Positions 53,609 through 61,837 of a DNA stretch of 64,000 nt are shown in pieces (the stretch's first letter is position 1; each line of letters opens with the position of its first letter). The stretch comes from Janthinobacterium sp. FW305-129. Lineage in GTDB: Bacteria; Pseudomonadota; Gammaproteobacteria; Burkholderiales; Burkholderiaceae_D. A program made the translations under genes and the position numbers. A model generated the notes under the pieces. That model did no database searches and had not been told where the DNA came from. It saw only the letters and a program-made list of their open reading frames with translations. The stretch covers positions 62,001 to 126,000 of the forward strand of contig NZ_JACYMM010000004.1 in assembly GCF_020858115.1 (NCBI RefSeq), given 5' to 3'.

Positions 53609-55068
53609 GCGGGGTCTCCAGAAGACGTAGGGGGCTTGGCCAGGGCGCGGCCGAGCGCGAAAATGGCCAGCGCGGCGAGTATCAGCGCGCTGGCGACGGC
53701 AAAGGTGGCGTGCATGCCACGGATCATGGCGGCTGGCTGGGCGCCGGCGATATCGCCGGCGCCGGCGCCGGCGGCGAAGACGGCGCCCATCACGGAGGCA
53801 CCCGTGACGAGGCCCAGATTGCGCGACAGATTGAGCATGCCGGAGATGACGCCGCGCTGGTCGGCAGCGATGTCGCCCATCACGGCGGTATTGTTGGCCG
53901 CCTGGAACAGCGCGTAGCTGGCCGTGAGCAGCATGATCGGCGCGACGTAGCCGGGGATGCCCAGGCTGGCGGGCAGCAGGGCCAGCGCCAGGCAGGCGCC
54001 GGCAGCGCCGCACAGGCCCGCGCCGCCCATGCGCTGCGCGCCGTAGCGGTCCACCAGCCAGCCGGACGGCACGCCGCAGAACGCCGCCACCAGCGGCCCG
54101 GCCGCCAGCACCATGCCGGCGACGGCCGTGCCCAGGCCCAAGCCGTGCGCCAGGTAGAAGGGACCGACCACCAGGGTCGACATCATGACCGTCGATACGA
54201 GCATGCTGGTCGCCAGGCCGGCGCTGAGCACGGGCGCGCGCAGCATGGCCAGGCGTATCAGCGGCGCCGGCGCCTTCAGCTCCACGTAGACGAACAGGGC
54301 GCCGCCCATGCAGGCGGCCAGCAGCAGCGCCGCGTTGCGCATGCCGAAATGGCCGCGGCCCAGGGTCATGGCCAGCGCATACGCGGCCAGGGTCAGCGCC
54401 AGCAGCACGGTGCCGCGGTGGTCGAACAGGGGCCGCCTGGCGTGTGCGCCGCGCTGGTCAGCCGGCAGGTAGCGCCAGGCCATCAGCAGCGCCACGCCGG
54501 CCAGCGGCACGTTGACGAGGAAAATGGCTTGCCAGCCGAAATGCGCGATCAGCAGGCCTCCCAGCGCGGGGCCCAGCGTGGTGCCGACGGCGGACATGGT
54601 GCCGAGCAGGCCCATGGCGCTGCCTGTCTGGGCCTTGGGCACGGTGCTGCCGACAAAGGCCATGGTCAGCGCCATCATGACGGAAGCGCCCAGGCCCTGC
54701 AGGGCGCGCGCGGCAACCAGCAGCCACAAGGTGGGCGCCAGGGCGCACAGGATGGAGGCAAGGGCAAACAGCGCGATGCCGGCCAGCAGCAGGCGGCGCC
54801 GGCCGAGCATGTCGCCGAGGCGGCCCACGCTGACGATCAGCGCGGTGATGGCCAGCAGGTAGGCCAGCACGATCCATTGCACATCCTGGAACGGTGCCTG
54901 CAGGGCCCTGGCCATGTCGGGCAAGCCCACGTTGGCGATGCTGGTGCCCAGCGCGGGCAGCAGCATCGCCAGGGACAGGCTGGCAAGCGCGCCGCGCACG
55001 GGCGGCCTGGCGCCAGCGGCCTCGGTGGCCTGCTGGCTGGATGGAGCGGTTTTGGATTGTGAAGGCAT
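53605..55068 (-). CDS. MFS transporter of the DHA2 (14-TM) drug:H+ antiporter family
   Basis: A 487-residue major facilitator protein with about 14 predicted TM helices. The motif A-like loop GRLGDMLGRRRLLLAG and motif C (GTTLGPALGGLLIAHFGWQAIF) are typical of EmrB/QacA-like antiporters. It is the first gene of an operon with MFP, RND and OMF genes, linked by ATGA overlaps or 9-base gaps. Such co-expression of MFS and RND pumps suggests two-step export of the same compound, but that is an inference. Confidence 0.93.
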   Translation of the reverse strand: MPSQSKTAPSSQQATEAAGARPPVRGALASLSLAMLLPALGTSIANVGLPDMARALQAPFQDVQWIVLAYLLAITALIVSVGRLGDMLGRRRLLLAGIALFALASILCALAPTLWLLVAARALQGLGASVMMALTMAFVGSTVPKAQTGSAMGLLGTMSAVGTTLGPALGGLLIAHFGWQAIFLVNVPLAGVALLMAWRYLPADQRGAHARRPLFDHRGTVLLALTLAAYALAMTLGRGHFGMRNAALLLAACMGGALFVYVELKAPAPLIRLAMLRAPVLSAGLATSMLVSTVMMSTLVVGPFYLAHGLGLGTAVAGMVLAAGPLVAAFCGVPSGWLVDRYGAQRMGGAGLCGAAGACLALALLPASLGIPGYVAPIMLLTASYALFQAANNTAVMGDIAADQRGVISGMLNLSRNLGLVTGASVMGAVFAAGAGAGDIAGAQPAAMIRGMHATFAVASALILAALAIFALGRALAKPPTSSGDPA

Positions 55069-55190
55069 GGCGTGGCGGATCCTCGAATAGGGTCACCACA
55101 TGGTACTGAGGGATATGGTATGGCGGAAGACGCATCATTTGCATTTTGTTATTGCGTTTGACGCCATGTGATGCGCGTCGCCTTCGGACT

Positions 55191-56519
55191 TCAATCTGAA
55201 TAGCCTTGCATAGCGTCCGCTGCATCGTGGCGGATGCCCCACCACGGCAGGTACGCATGGTGTTCGCCGCGCGCGCGGAACCACGGCTGGTCGTGATTGA
55301 TGGGGCGCACGATGGCCGGCGGCGAAACCAGCACGCCCGTGACGCTGTCGGGATCGCTGGTGCCCGCCACCAGCACGGGCTGGCCGACGTGGTTGGCATG
55401 GGCGATGCCCAGGGCGACATTGGTCAGCGCCGTGCCGGCGCCCATTTCGCCCAGCAGGGCAGGCGTATTGAAGGTCTGCGGCAGGAAGTCGAAATCAGGT
55501 ACTTCCAGCGTCAGCGCCTGCGCCAGCTGGCCCAGCCGGTCGGATGACGTGGGTAAGGTCTTGTTGGCATCGTGGATGACGTAGCCGATGTTTTCTTCCG
55601 TCCTGCCGCCCTGGCGCGCCGCTTCGGCAAACACGGCCTGCCACGCCTGCACGGCGCGCGGCGGCTTGTCCTTGGCCAGTGCAAAATCGGCGACATTCTT
55701 CGTGGCCGGATAGCCTATCCACGCCAGCGCCGCCCGCTCCGTCTTGTAGCCGGGCCCGGCCAGCACCAGCAGCACCAGGTTTTCATTGATCTGCATGGTT
55801 TTTGGCCGGCTTGGCGCATCCCAGTTCATGACCCACACGGTTTGCTGCGGATGCGCTTCCAGATAGGCCAGCGCGGCTTTCAGGGACACGAGGCCCGCAT
55901 TGTTGCCACCGAGGGTGATGCGCACGTCGGGTGGCGTGGCGCGGGTCCAGAGGGTGGGGAAATTGACATTGCCGATGCTGAAGGTGTTGGTGATGGTTTG
56001 CTGCGTGAATTGGTGTACTTCTGCCAGATTGAATTTTCCTTCAGGCAGGGCATATTCCACGCGGATGCCTGCCAGTTCGCGCCAGTTCTGTTTTTTATCC
56101 TTGGGATAGACGTGGTAGAAGTAGGTGGGGCTGGAATAATAAATGTCGTGGAAATTGGTCATCAGCTCACGCAGATACTTATGGTGATAACCCTTGAACG
56201 TTTCCCTGCCATTGATATCGTGAGCAATGGGGGCGACGGCCTGCAAGGTGCTGAAACCCCTGGGATCCGTCCTGACCATATCGTCATTTTCGTTGGGCTT
56301 GGCCAATCCCAACGTCCATAGCAGCTGCCACTCGGTCGGATAGTCGAGCCGCTGCAGTGGATTGAGCCATTGCAGGCCCACCACTTGTGCCCGGAAGGGA
56401 GCATGGGTCGTGTTTTTTGGGAGATCGTCTTCCTTCTGCACAGGTTGCACGGCGCAGGCCGTCAATAGCGCAAACATGGTGAACGCAGCGAGCATGGGCA
56501 GCGCAAGGAACTGTTTCAT
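55191..56519 (-). CDS. Probable lipoprotein immunity partner of the Tle3-like effector (DUF2875-like)
   Basis: A 442-residue lipoprotein. MKQFLALPMLAAFTMFALLTAC is a signal peptide ending in a lipobox, and GGAG lies 5 bases before this ATG at 56519. The frame is also open upstream to a GTG at 56657, which would add a separate TM helix and overlap the effector's end by 8 bases. The body (e.g. GYHHKYLRELMTNFHDIYY) fits my memory of DUF2875 proteins linked to Tle3-type effectors, but this is uncertain. It sits directly downstream of the effector, the usual place for an immunity gene, and a periplasmic lipoprotein would block the lipase there. Confidence 0.75.
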   Translation of the reverse strand: MKQFLALPMLAAFTMFALLTACAVQPVQKEDDLPKNTTHAPFRAQVVGLQWLNPLQRLDYPTEWQLLWTLGLAKPNENDDMVRTDPRGFSTLQAVAPIAHDINGRETFKGYHHKYLRELMTNFHDIYYSSPTYFYHVYPKDKKQNWRELAGIRVEYALPEGKFNLAEVHQFTQQTITNTFSIGNVNFPTLWTRATPPDVRITLGGNNAGLVSLKAALAYLEAHPQQTVWVMNWDAPSRPKTMQINENLVLLVLAGPGYKTERAALAWIGYPATKNVADFALAKDKPPRAVQAWQAVFAEAARQGGRTEENIGYVIHDANKTLPTSSDRLGQLAQALTLEVPDFDFLPQTFNTPALLGEMGAGTALTNVALGIAHANHVGQPVLVAGTSDPDSVTGVLVSPPAIVRPINHDQPWFRARGEHHAYLPWWGIRHDAADAMQGYSD

Positions 56520-56649
56520 GAGTTCTCCAGGTGAATGGATAGTCTGGTGACCTGCATAGCTTTGCCAGTTGAGCCAGAGCGCAAGGCAAATGACAATGAA
56601 AGATGTGGCGAGCGCCCAGGCCAGTCGCTGGCGTGGCGTGACAATGAAC

Positions 56650-58779
56650 TTACGCACCGTCAGTCCTCAGTGCAAAGTTGGTGGAAGGGTCGGCAGGCCT
56701 GGCATTCTGGCGCTCGTCAACGATGCTTTTTGGTTTTCTGGCAGGGCTGTCTTTGTCATTTGCCCATGTAAATAGAGATACATTTTTAAATGTCCCATTG
56801 TCGTAGTATTCAAAGAACTCTCCAGACTCGAAAGATGAGCCTTTCAACAGGCTCCAATCCGCCGCAACCCTTAATTCGCGCAACGCCTCCTGCCTGATCG
56901 TGCACACCCCCACCGCCACGTCATACGCCAGCGCCTTTTCCGCATGCTCGGGATTGGTCATGATGGTCGAGTGATCGGTGGCGTGGGTGTCGATGTTGGC
57001 GGCCAGGTAGCTCCGGATTTCGTTCTTGCGCCAGGCATTGAATTCTTTGGAAGCCTCCTCCGGCTTGTCCACGGGCGTCTCAGGCTTGCCTTTTTCGGTC
57101 CAGCCGTCGCGCCTGGCCTGCATGCGCAGCATGCCGTTCTGTTCGTAGCGCAGCGCCGCTTCGGTCTGCGCGTCGCCCTTGCCCTGGGAACGGTAAGGCG
57201 CATATGCCTCATCGGCTTCGGCGGCGCGGTCCTTGTGCAGGGAGTCGGCGGGGGCATCGCAGCCTTCGTCAAATTGTTCGCTGGCGTCGGCAAAGCGCTT
57301 CGAGCGCGGCAGGAATGCCTCGGGCAGCCTGGGCGCCTTCATCGGCAGCCGCCAGGTCTTGGGCGGCAGGGCGTTGATGCGCGTGCCGGCCGTCCTGGCG
57401 AGCACGATGACGATGGGGGCGAAGAGGAAGGTCAGTATCTTGCGGCCGATGCCTTTGCTGGCCCGCATGCCCTTTTTGATCGAGTACTCGGCGACCAGTG
57501 AACGCGGGTGCCAGAAATCGAGGCTGTCCGGCGTCAAGGGCTGGCCATTGCGCTGCCAGATGTCGTAATCCTTTTCATTTTCCTGGCCGACAAGGTGGTT
57601 TTGCGCAAACACGCGCTGCGTGAAGACGCCTTCACCGCCCGCATCGGCAATTTCCTGTGCCGACATGCCGCGCCAGCCTATGCCCTGCACGGGCGTGGCC
57701 GAAATCACCTGGTCGTGCGGATTGAAATACAGGGTAACCCTGCCGTAGGTGGAGCCATGCAAGCCGTAGTCTGCGCGGTCGAACGCGGCCGTATAGCTGT
57801 CCTTGCGTTCAGGCTTGCGATTGGCGCTGCACTCGTCGACAAAGGCGGCATCCTGCTGCATTGCCGTGCGGGTGCGCAGGATGTTGAAAAACGCTTTCAA
57901 GGTTTGCGTGCGCGCCGCGTACTTTTGCCGGCCCGTATTGCCATGCTCATCCTTCAAGTGGCCGCTGACCCAGTTTTCCGTGAAATTGCTATCGAGCAGG
58001 CTGTAGGGCGGGTTGCACAGCACATAGCTGTCGGCCACGGCGGACGGTCCCAGCGTTTCGCCGAGAAAGGCGGCCGCCATGGCCACCATATTGCCCTGGC
58101 TATGGCAGACGATGGTGACGGGCGCATCGTGCTGGCACGCTCTGATCGATTGCACCAGACGCGCCAGGCGCCAGGCGGCGAACACAAAATACGGGCGCGG
58201 CGGGCAGGCATACACTTGCCGGTCATTCGTCGGGTTCATGTGCTGGATATGCATCCACAGGAACAGTTCCTCCGACAAGCCCTGGCCCCACAGGTCAGGC
58301 AGGGCGCTGCAGCCGTTGGCGAACGGCCCGCCGCCCCAGTAATTCTTTTCGTTGAGATAGATGCCGTCGCCAAATGCCTGCAACTCTTCGCCGTTGGCCT
58401 TGTAGCCCCAGCGGAAGCGGATCACGGGAGAGTTGGCGTCGTCCGCCAGCAGGAAGGTGGTGGCGTTGCGCTTGGGGTTGAGGAAGCCGTCATCCGTCAG
58501 TTCGCGTGCGTAAGTGGCGGCCCGCATCTGTCCGGCGGCCGGGCCAGGGATCGCCAGATCCTCGTCGCGGCGTTTCAGGCGGGCATTCAGGCCTTCGCAC
58601 AGGCCTTGTTCCGCCTGCTCATACCATTCGCCGTCGGAATTGACGCCGTGCACAAAGATGATGATGCCGGGACGCGGCAAGCGCGTGACGGCCTGGAGCA
58701 GCGCATGGCTGAACAAGGCCGTGCCTTCGGCTTCGGCGAGCAGGATGCAATTGGTATCGAGCGTAGGGTCGGGCGACAT
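56650..58779 (-). CDS. Tle3-like type VI secretion lipase effector (alpha/beta hydrolase, DUF3274)
   Basis: A 709-residue protein. Residues ~37-360 are an alpha/beta-hydrolase domain beginning IIIFVHGVNSDGEWY. The nucleophile elbow is CHSQG with S227 (the first glycine of GxSxG is Cys), and NPHDQVI near D356 may hold the catalytic Asp. A hydrophobic stretch at about 449-461 (LTFLFAPIVIVLA) precedes a C-terminal region of the DUF3274/Tle3 kind. This domain set is that of type VI phospholipase effectors that attack bacterial membranes. GGAG lies 7 bases before the ATG. No vgrG, PAAR or T6SS structural gene is nearby, so it is an orphan pair with the lipoprotein gene downstream. Confidence 0.85.
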   Translation of the reverse strand: MSPDPTLDTNCILLAEAEGTALFSHALLQAVTRLPRPGIIIFVHGVNSDGEWYEQAEQGLCEGLNARLKRRDEDLAIPGPAAGQMRAATYARELTDDGFLNPKRNATTFLLADDANSPVIRFRWGYKANGEELQAFGDGIYLNEKNYWGGGPFANGCSALPDLWGQGLSEELFLWMHIQHMNPTNDRQVYACPPRPYFVFAAWRLARLVQSIRACQHDAPVTIVCHSQGNMVAMAAAFLGETLGPSAVADSYVLCNPPYSLLDSNFTENWVSGHLKDEHGNTGRQKYAARTQTLKAFFNILRTRTAMQQDAAFVDECSANRKPERKDSYTAAFDRADYGLHGSTYGRVTLYFNPHDQVISATPVQGIGWRGMSAQEIADAGGEGVFTQRVFAQNHLVGQENEKDYDIWQRNGQPLTPDSLDFWHPRSLVAEYSIKKGMRASKGIGRKILTFLFAPIVIVLARTAGTRINALPPKTWRLPMKAPRLPEAFLPRSKRFADASEQFDEGCDAPADSLHKDRAAEADEAYAPYRSQGKGDAQTEAALRYEQNGMLRMQARRDGWTEKGKPETPVDKPEEASKEFNAWRKNEIRSYLAANIDTHATDHSTIMTNPEHAEKALAYDVAVGVCTIRQEALRELRVAADWSLLKGSSFESGEFFEYYDNGTFKNVSLFTWANDKDSPARKPKSIVDERQNARPADPSTNFALRTDGA

Positions 58780-58919
58780 ACGGGCGCTCCGTCAGCGTCA
58801 AGCAGGAAAAGGCGGCGCCAAAGTGAACTCAGGCAATCTGCACTGTATGCGGAATGCCCGGGGTGGAACTTGCGTGATGTCAAGAAAGAAGGAGCGGCGG
58901 GGACCGGTACCCGCAGGGA

Positions 58920-59777
58920 TCAGATCGCGTTCAGCGGTATCTTGAGATAGCGCACGCCGTTGTCTTCCGGCTCGGGCAGCTTGCCCGCGTTGATGTTGAC
59001 CTGGATGGCGGGCAGGATCAGGGTCGGCATGTCGAGGGTGGCGTCGCGGCCCGTACGCATGGCCACGAATTGCTCTTCCGTGATGCCGTCGCGCAAGTGG
59101 ATGTTGCTGGCGCGCTGTTCGGCCACCGTCACTTCCCAGCGCGGCGCGCGGCCGTTGGGCGGATAGTCGTGGCACATGAACAGCCGCGTTTGCGGCGGCA
59201 GCGACAATAATCGCTGCACGGAGCGGTACAGCAGGGTAGCGGAGCCGCCGGGGAAGTCGCAGCGGGCCGAGCCCACGTCCGGCATGAACAGGGAGTCGCC
59301 GACGAAGACGGCGTCGCCGATCTGGTACGCCAGGTCGGCCGGCGTGTGGCCGGGCACGTGCAGGGCGCGCACTTCCAACTTACCAATATGAAACACCTGG
59401 TCGGGCGCGAACAGCTGGTCGAACTGCGAGCCGTCGGCTTTGGCGCCGTTCTGGTGATAGACGGCGGCGAAGGCCTGCTGCACCGTCTGGATGGCGGCGC
59501 CGATGGCCACGTCGCCGCCCAGCTGCTGCTGCAGGTAGGGCGCGGCGGAAAGATGATCGGCATGCGCGTGGGTTTCCAGCAGCCAGCGGCACTGCAAGCC
59601 GTGTTCGCGCACGAAGGCAATGACCTTGTCGGCCGAGCCGGTGGACGTGCGGCCCGCCTTCGGGTCATAGTCGAGCACGGAATCGATGATGGCGCAGTCC
59701 TGCCCATCGGCCTCGTAGACAACATAGGTGACGGTGGCGGTGGCCGGGTCGAAGAAGGCTTGGATTTGTGGGATCAT
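58920..59777 (-). CDS. MBL-fold metallo-hydrolase (ETHE1/Blh-like)
   Basis: A 285-residue metallo-beta-lactamase-fold hydrolase. The metal motif THAHADH is at H70, H72, D74 and H75, with further ligands in HVPGHTPAD and FVGDSLFMPD. The layout is that of the persulfide dioxygenase/Blh branch, which acts on glutathione persulfide in sulfide detoxification; the assignment to that activity is tentative. The ATG at 59777 is chosen; a GTG one codon earlier is also in frame. It lies 140 bases downstream of an effector gene and is not linked functionally. Confidence 0.88.
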   Translation of the reverse strand: MIPQIQAFFDPATATVTYVVYEADGQDCAIIDSVLDYDPKAGRTSTGSADKVIAFVREHGLQCRWLLETHAHADHLSAAPYLQQQLGGDVAIGAAIQTVQQAFAAVYHQNGAKADGSQFDQLFAPDQVFHIGKLEVRALHVPGHTPADLAYQIGDAVFVGDSLFMPDVGSARCDFPGGSATLLYRSVQRLLSLPPQTRLFMCHDYPPNGRAPRWEVTVAEQRASNIHLRDGITEEQFVAMRTGRDATLDMPTLILPAIQVNINAGKLPEPEDNGVRYLKIPLNAI

Positions 59778-59954
59778 CACGGCGAAAAAGTGCGGTCAGG
59801 GAATGGCATTATATCGCCAGAGTTCGCTAAAAAAATGCTGCAAATTGACATTTAACATGCGAAAAACAGATAAGCGGGCGCGCATGTGCCTGTCACAGTC
59901 GTGCGCACCCTGGCGCTTGCCGCATGGTAACCTCATTCTTCCAAGGAGAAATTC

Positions 59955-60191
59955 ATGAACGATATACCTGCACGCAGCGAACAGTACCGGGGATTTACGA
60001 TTTCCGTGACCCCGCAAAAGGATAACGACGATTTATGGGATTTTACCTACCGCCTGCAGCGCGAGGGTGAACCGGAAGCGCAGGCGATCACGCGCAGCCG
60101 CACCCTGGGCGGTTACGCAGCGCCCGAGACCGCTTGCACGGCGGGCCTGGAAGTGGCCAAGACGGAAGTCGATAATCTGCTGCGTCCTTGA
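59955..60191 (+). CDS. Small hypothetical protein, paralogue of the next gene
   Basis: A 78-residue cytosolic protein with no known family. It begins MNDIPARSEQYRGFTISVTPQ and ends with an Ala-rich helix, CTAGLEVAKTEVDNLLRP. The overall plan matches the following gene: an N-terminal Y-x-G-[FW]-[TE]-I strand motif, an acidic turn, and a C-terminal helix with E-x-A/V-x-x-[EQ]-[VI]-DN. AAGGAG precedes the ATG. Confidence 0.75.
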   Translation: MNDIPARSEQYRGFTISVTPQKDNDDLWDFTYRLQREGEPEAQAITRSRTLGGYAAPETACTAGLEVAKTEVDNLLRP

Positions 60192-60302
60192 GCCAGCGTA
60201 AATCGTTTAGCCCGATTGCCTGCCGGCGCGTGAAACACATCGCTGCCGGCAGCGCTTCATGCTACGATTTCCACTATTGAGTCAGTCACCAAGGAGGCAC
60301 CC

Positions 60303-60551
60303 ATGGATAACAGTTCTAAAATTCACTATAAAGGCTGGGAAATCGTTCCCCTGGCCGTGCCCACCACCGACGGAAAATGGTCGGCCAGTTGCGACATCGA
60401 ACGCGCCACCGCGGAAGGCCTGGAAGTATTCGAAGGTTCGACCATGCAGTTCGTGCGCGACGACGAGGAGGGCGCCATTGCCGCCGCCTGCGAAGAAGCC
60501 GTGCGCCAGATCGACAACATCATCGCCAATCCGCTGGTGCGGCTGGCTTAG
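60303..60551 (+). CDS. Small hypothetical protein, paralogue of the previous gene
   Basis: An 82-residue cytosolic protein. It begins MDNSSKIHYKGWEIVPLAVP and ends with CEEAVRQIDNIIANPLVRLA. Its pattern resembles the 78-residue protein 111 bases upstream, suggesting duplication. AAGGAGG precedes the ATG, an unusually strong ribosome-binding site that argues for substantial expression. An intrinsic terminator follows directly. The function is unknown. Confidence 0.78.
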   Translation: MDNSSKIHYKGWEIVPLAVPTTDGKWSASCDIERATAEGLEVFEGSTMQFVRDDEEGAIAAACEEAVRQIDNIIANPLVRLA

Positions 60552-60574
60552 CCCCTGAATTTCCAGCAAACCTG

Positions 60575-60601
60575 CAGCCGGCGCCCGCCGGCTGTTTTTT
60601 T
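60575..60601 (+). terminator. Intrinsic terminator after the small paralogue pair
   Basis: CAGCCGGC pairs perfectly with GCCGGCTG around a GCCC loop and is followed by seven T residues. Confidence 0.95.
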
Positions 60602-60627
60602 ATGCGCGCCCCCGGTGGCAGTCTCAT

Positions 60628-60680
60628 ATGTTTCATGTTTCAATGTTTCAAATGAAATGATTGAAACATATTTGAAACAT
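60628..60680. promoter_or_regulatory. Five-copy ATGTTTCA / TGAAACAT array upstream of prpB
   Basis: Three direct ATGTTTCA copies start at 60628, 60635 and 60643, followed by two inverted TGAAACAT copies at 60662 and 60673. The array lies about 120-170 bases upstream of the sigma-54 promoter, the position of enhancer sites for NtrC-type activators. PrpR, the propionate-responsive activator, is the likely binder, though no prpR gene lies in the window. Confidence 0.75.
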
Positions 60681-60800
60681 CATTGACCTGAATCGTGACA
60701 TCGCTGTTCCCTGGCGTGACAGCGCGTGCAGCGCCGCTGCGTGGCCATTTCCCTGGTTTTCACTGTGCCGTGGCGCATTTTCCGCGCGGGCGCATGGTGC

Positions 60801-60816
60801 TGGCACGGCATTTGCA
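60801..60816 (+). promoter_or_regulatory. Sigma-54 promoter of the prp operon
   Basis: TGGCACGGCATTTGCA is a perfect match to the -24/-12 consensus TGGCAC-N5-TTGCA, with GG and GC separated by 10 bases. It lies 65 bases upstream of the prpB ATG. A sigma-54 promoter implies an NtrC-type activator such as PrpR. Confidence 0.9.
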
Positions 60817-60880
60817 ATACCAATGCTCATAGCCACTCCATGAAACATTCGGGACCATCCGATACCCATAAGGTGAACAC

Positions 60881-61768
60881 ATGACTCAATACTCAGCAGG
60901 TGCCGCATTCCGCAAGGCCGTCCAGGAAGAATCTCCGTTGCAAGTCGTCGGCGCCATCAACGCCAACCACGCCTTGCTGGCCAAGCGCGCCGGCTATAAA
61001 GCCATCTACCTGTCTGGCGGCGGTGTCGCGGCTGGCTCGCTGGGCTTGCCCGACCTGGGCATTTCCAGCCTGGACGACGTGCTGACCGATATCCGCCGCA
61101 TCACCGACGTGTGCGACCTGCCGCTGCTGGTCGACGCCGACACGGGTTTCGGTGCGTCCGCCTTCAACGTGGCGCGCACCGTGAAATCGATGATCAAGTT
61201 CGGCGCTGCCGGCCTGCACATCGAAGACCAGGTGGGCGCCAAGCGTTGCGGCCACCGTCCGGGCAAGGAAATCGTCAGCAAGGAAGAGATGGTCGACCGC
61301 ATCAAGGCGGCCGTCGATGCGCGCACGGACCCGAACTTCGTCATCATGGCGCGCACCGATGCGCTGGCCGTCGATGGCCTGGAAGCGGCACTGGAACGCG
61401 CCGTCGCCTGCGTCGAGGCGGGCGCCGACATGATCTTCCCGGAAGCCATCACGGATCTGGACATGTACGCCACCTTCGCCAAGGCCGTCAACGTGCCGAT
61501 TTTGGCCAACATCACGGAATTCGGTTCCACGCCGCTGTTCACGCTGGACGAACTGCGCAGCGCCCATGTGGGCCTGGCCCTGTATCCGCTGTCGGCCTTC
61601 CGCGCCATGAACAAGGCGGCGGAAAACGTCTACCAGGCGCTGCGCCGCGACGGCACGCAAAAGAACGTCGTCGACACCATGCAAACGCGCATGGAACTGT
61701 ATGAATCGATCAACTACCATGATTTTGAACAAAAACTGGACGCGCTGTTCGCCGCGCAAAAGAAATAA
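60881..61768 (+). CDS. prpB: Methylisocitrate lyase
   Basis: A 295-residue enzyme of the isocitrate lyase superfamily. It cleaves 2-methylisocitrate to pyruvate and succinate, the last step of the methylcitrate cycle for propionyl-CoA. Active-site motifs are the loop [19 protein letters not shown] with the metal-binding Asp, and the IEDQ segment. The standard length is about 295. It is the first gene of the prpB-prpC-acnD operon under a sigma-54 promoter. Confidence 0.97.
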   Translation: MTQYSAGAAFRKAVQEESPLQVVGAINANHALLAKRAGYKAIYLSGGGVAAGSLGLPDLGISSLDDVLTDIRRITDVCDLPLLVDADTGFGASAFNVARTVKSMIKFGAAGLHIEDQVGAKRCGHRPGKEIVSKEEMVDRIKAAVDARTDPNFVIMARTDALAVDGLEAALERAVACVEAGADMIFPEAITDLDMYATFAKAVNVPILANITEFGSTPLFTLDELRSAHVGLALYPLSAFRAMNKAAENVYQALRRDGTQKNVVDTMQTRMELYESINYHDFEQKLDALFAAQKK

Positions 61769-61779
61769 GTAAAGAAGCA

Positions 61780-61798
61780 GGGACCGCATGCCGGTCCC
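61780..61798 (+). other. Hairpin between prpB and prpC
   Basis: GGGACCG and CGGTCCC form a perfect 7-bp stem with a 5-base CATGC loop in the 69-base spacer. No T tract follows, so it more likely protects the upstream message than terminates it. Confidence 0.5.
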
Positions 61799-61837
61799 GC
61801 AGTGACGCACCCGAGACTATTCAATCTGGAGAACACA

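Noticed and set aside
60628-60680. Possible CRISPR or phage repeat cluster
   Set aside because: The units are only 8 bases, partly overlapping and inverted, with no spacers; their position upstream of a sigma-54 promoter fits activator sites.
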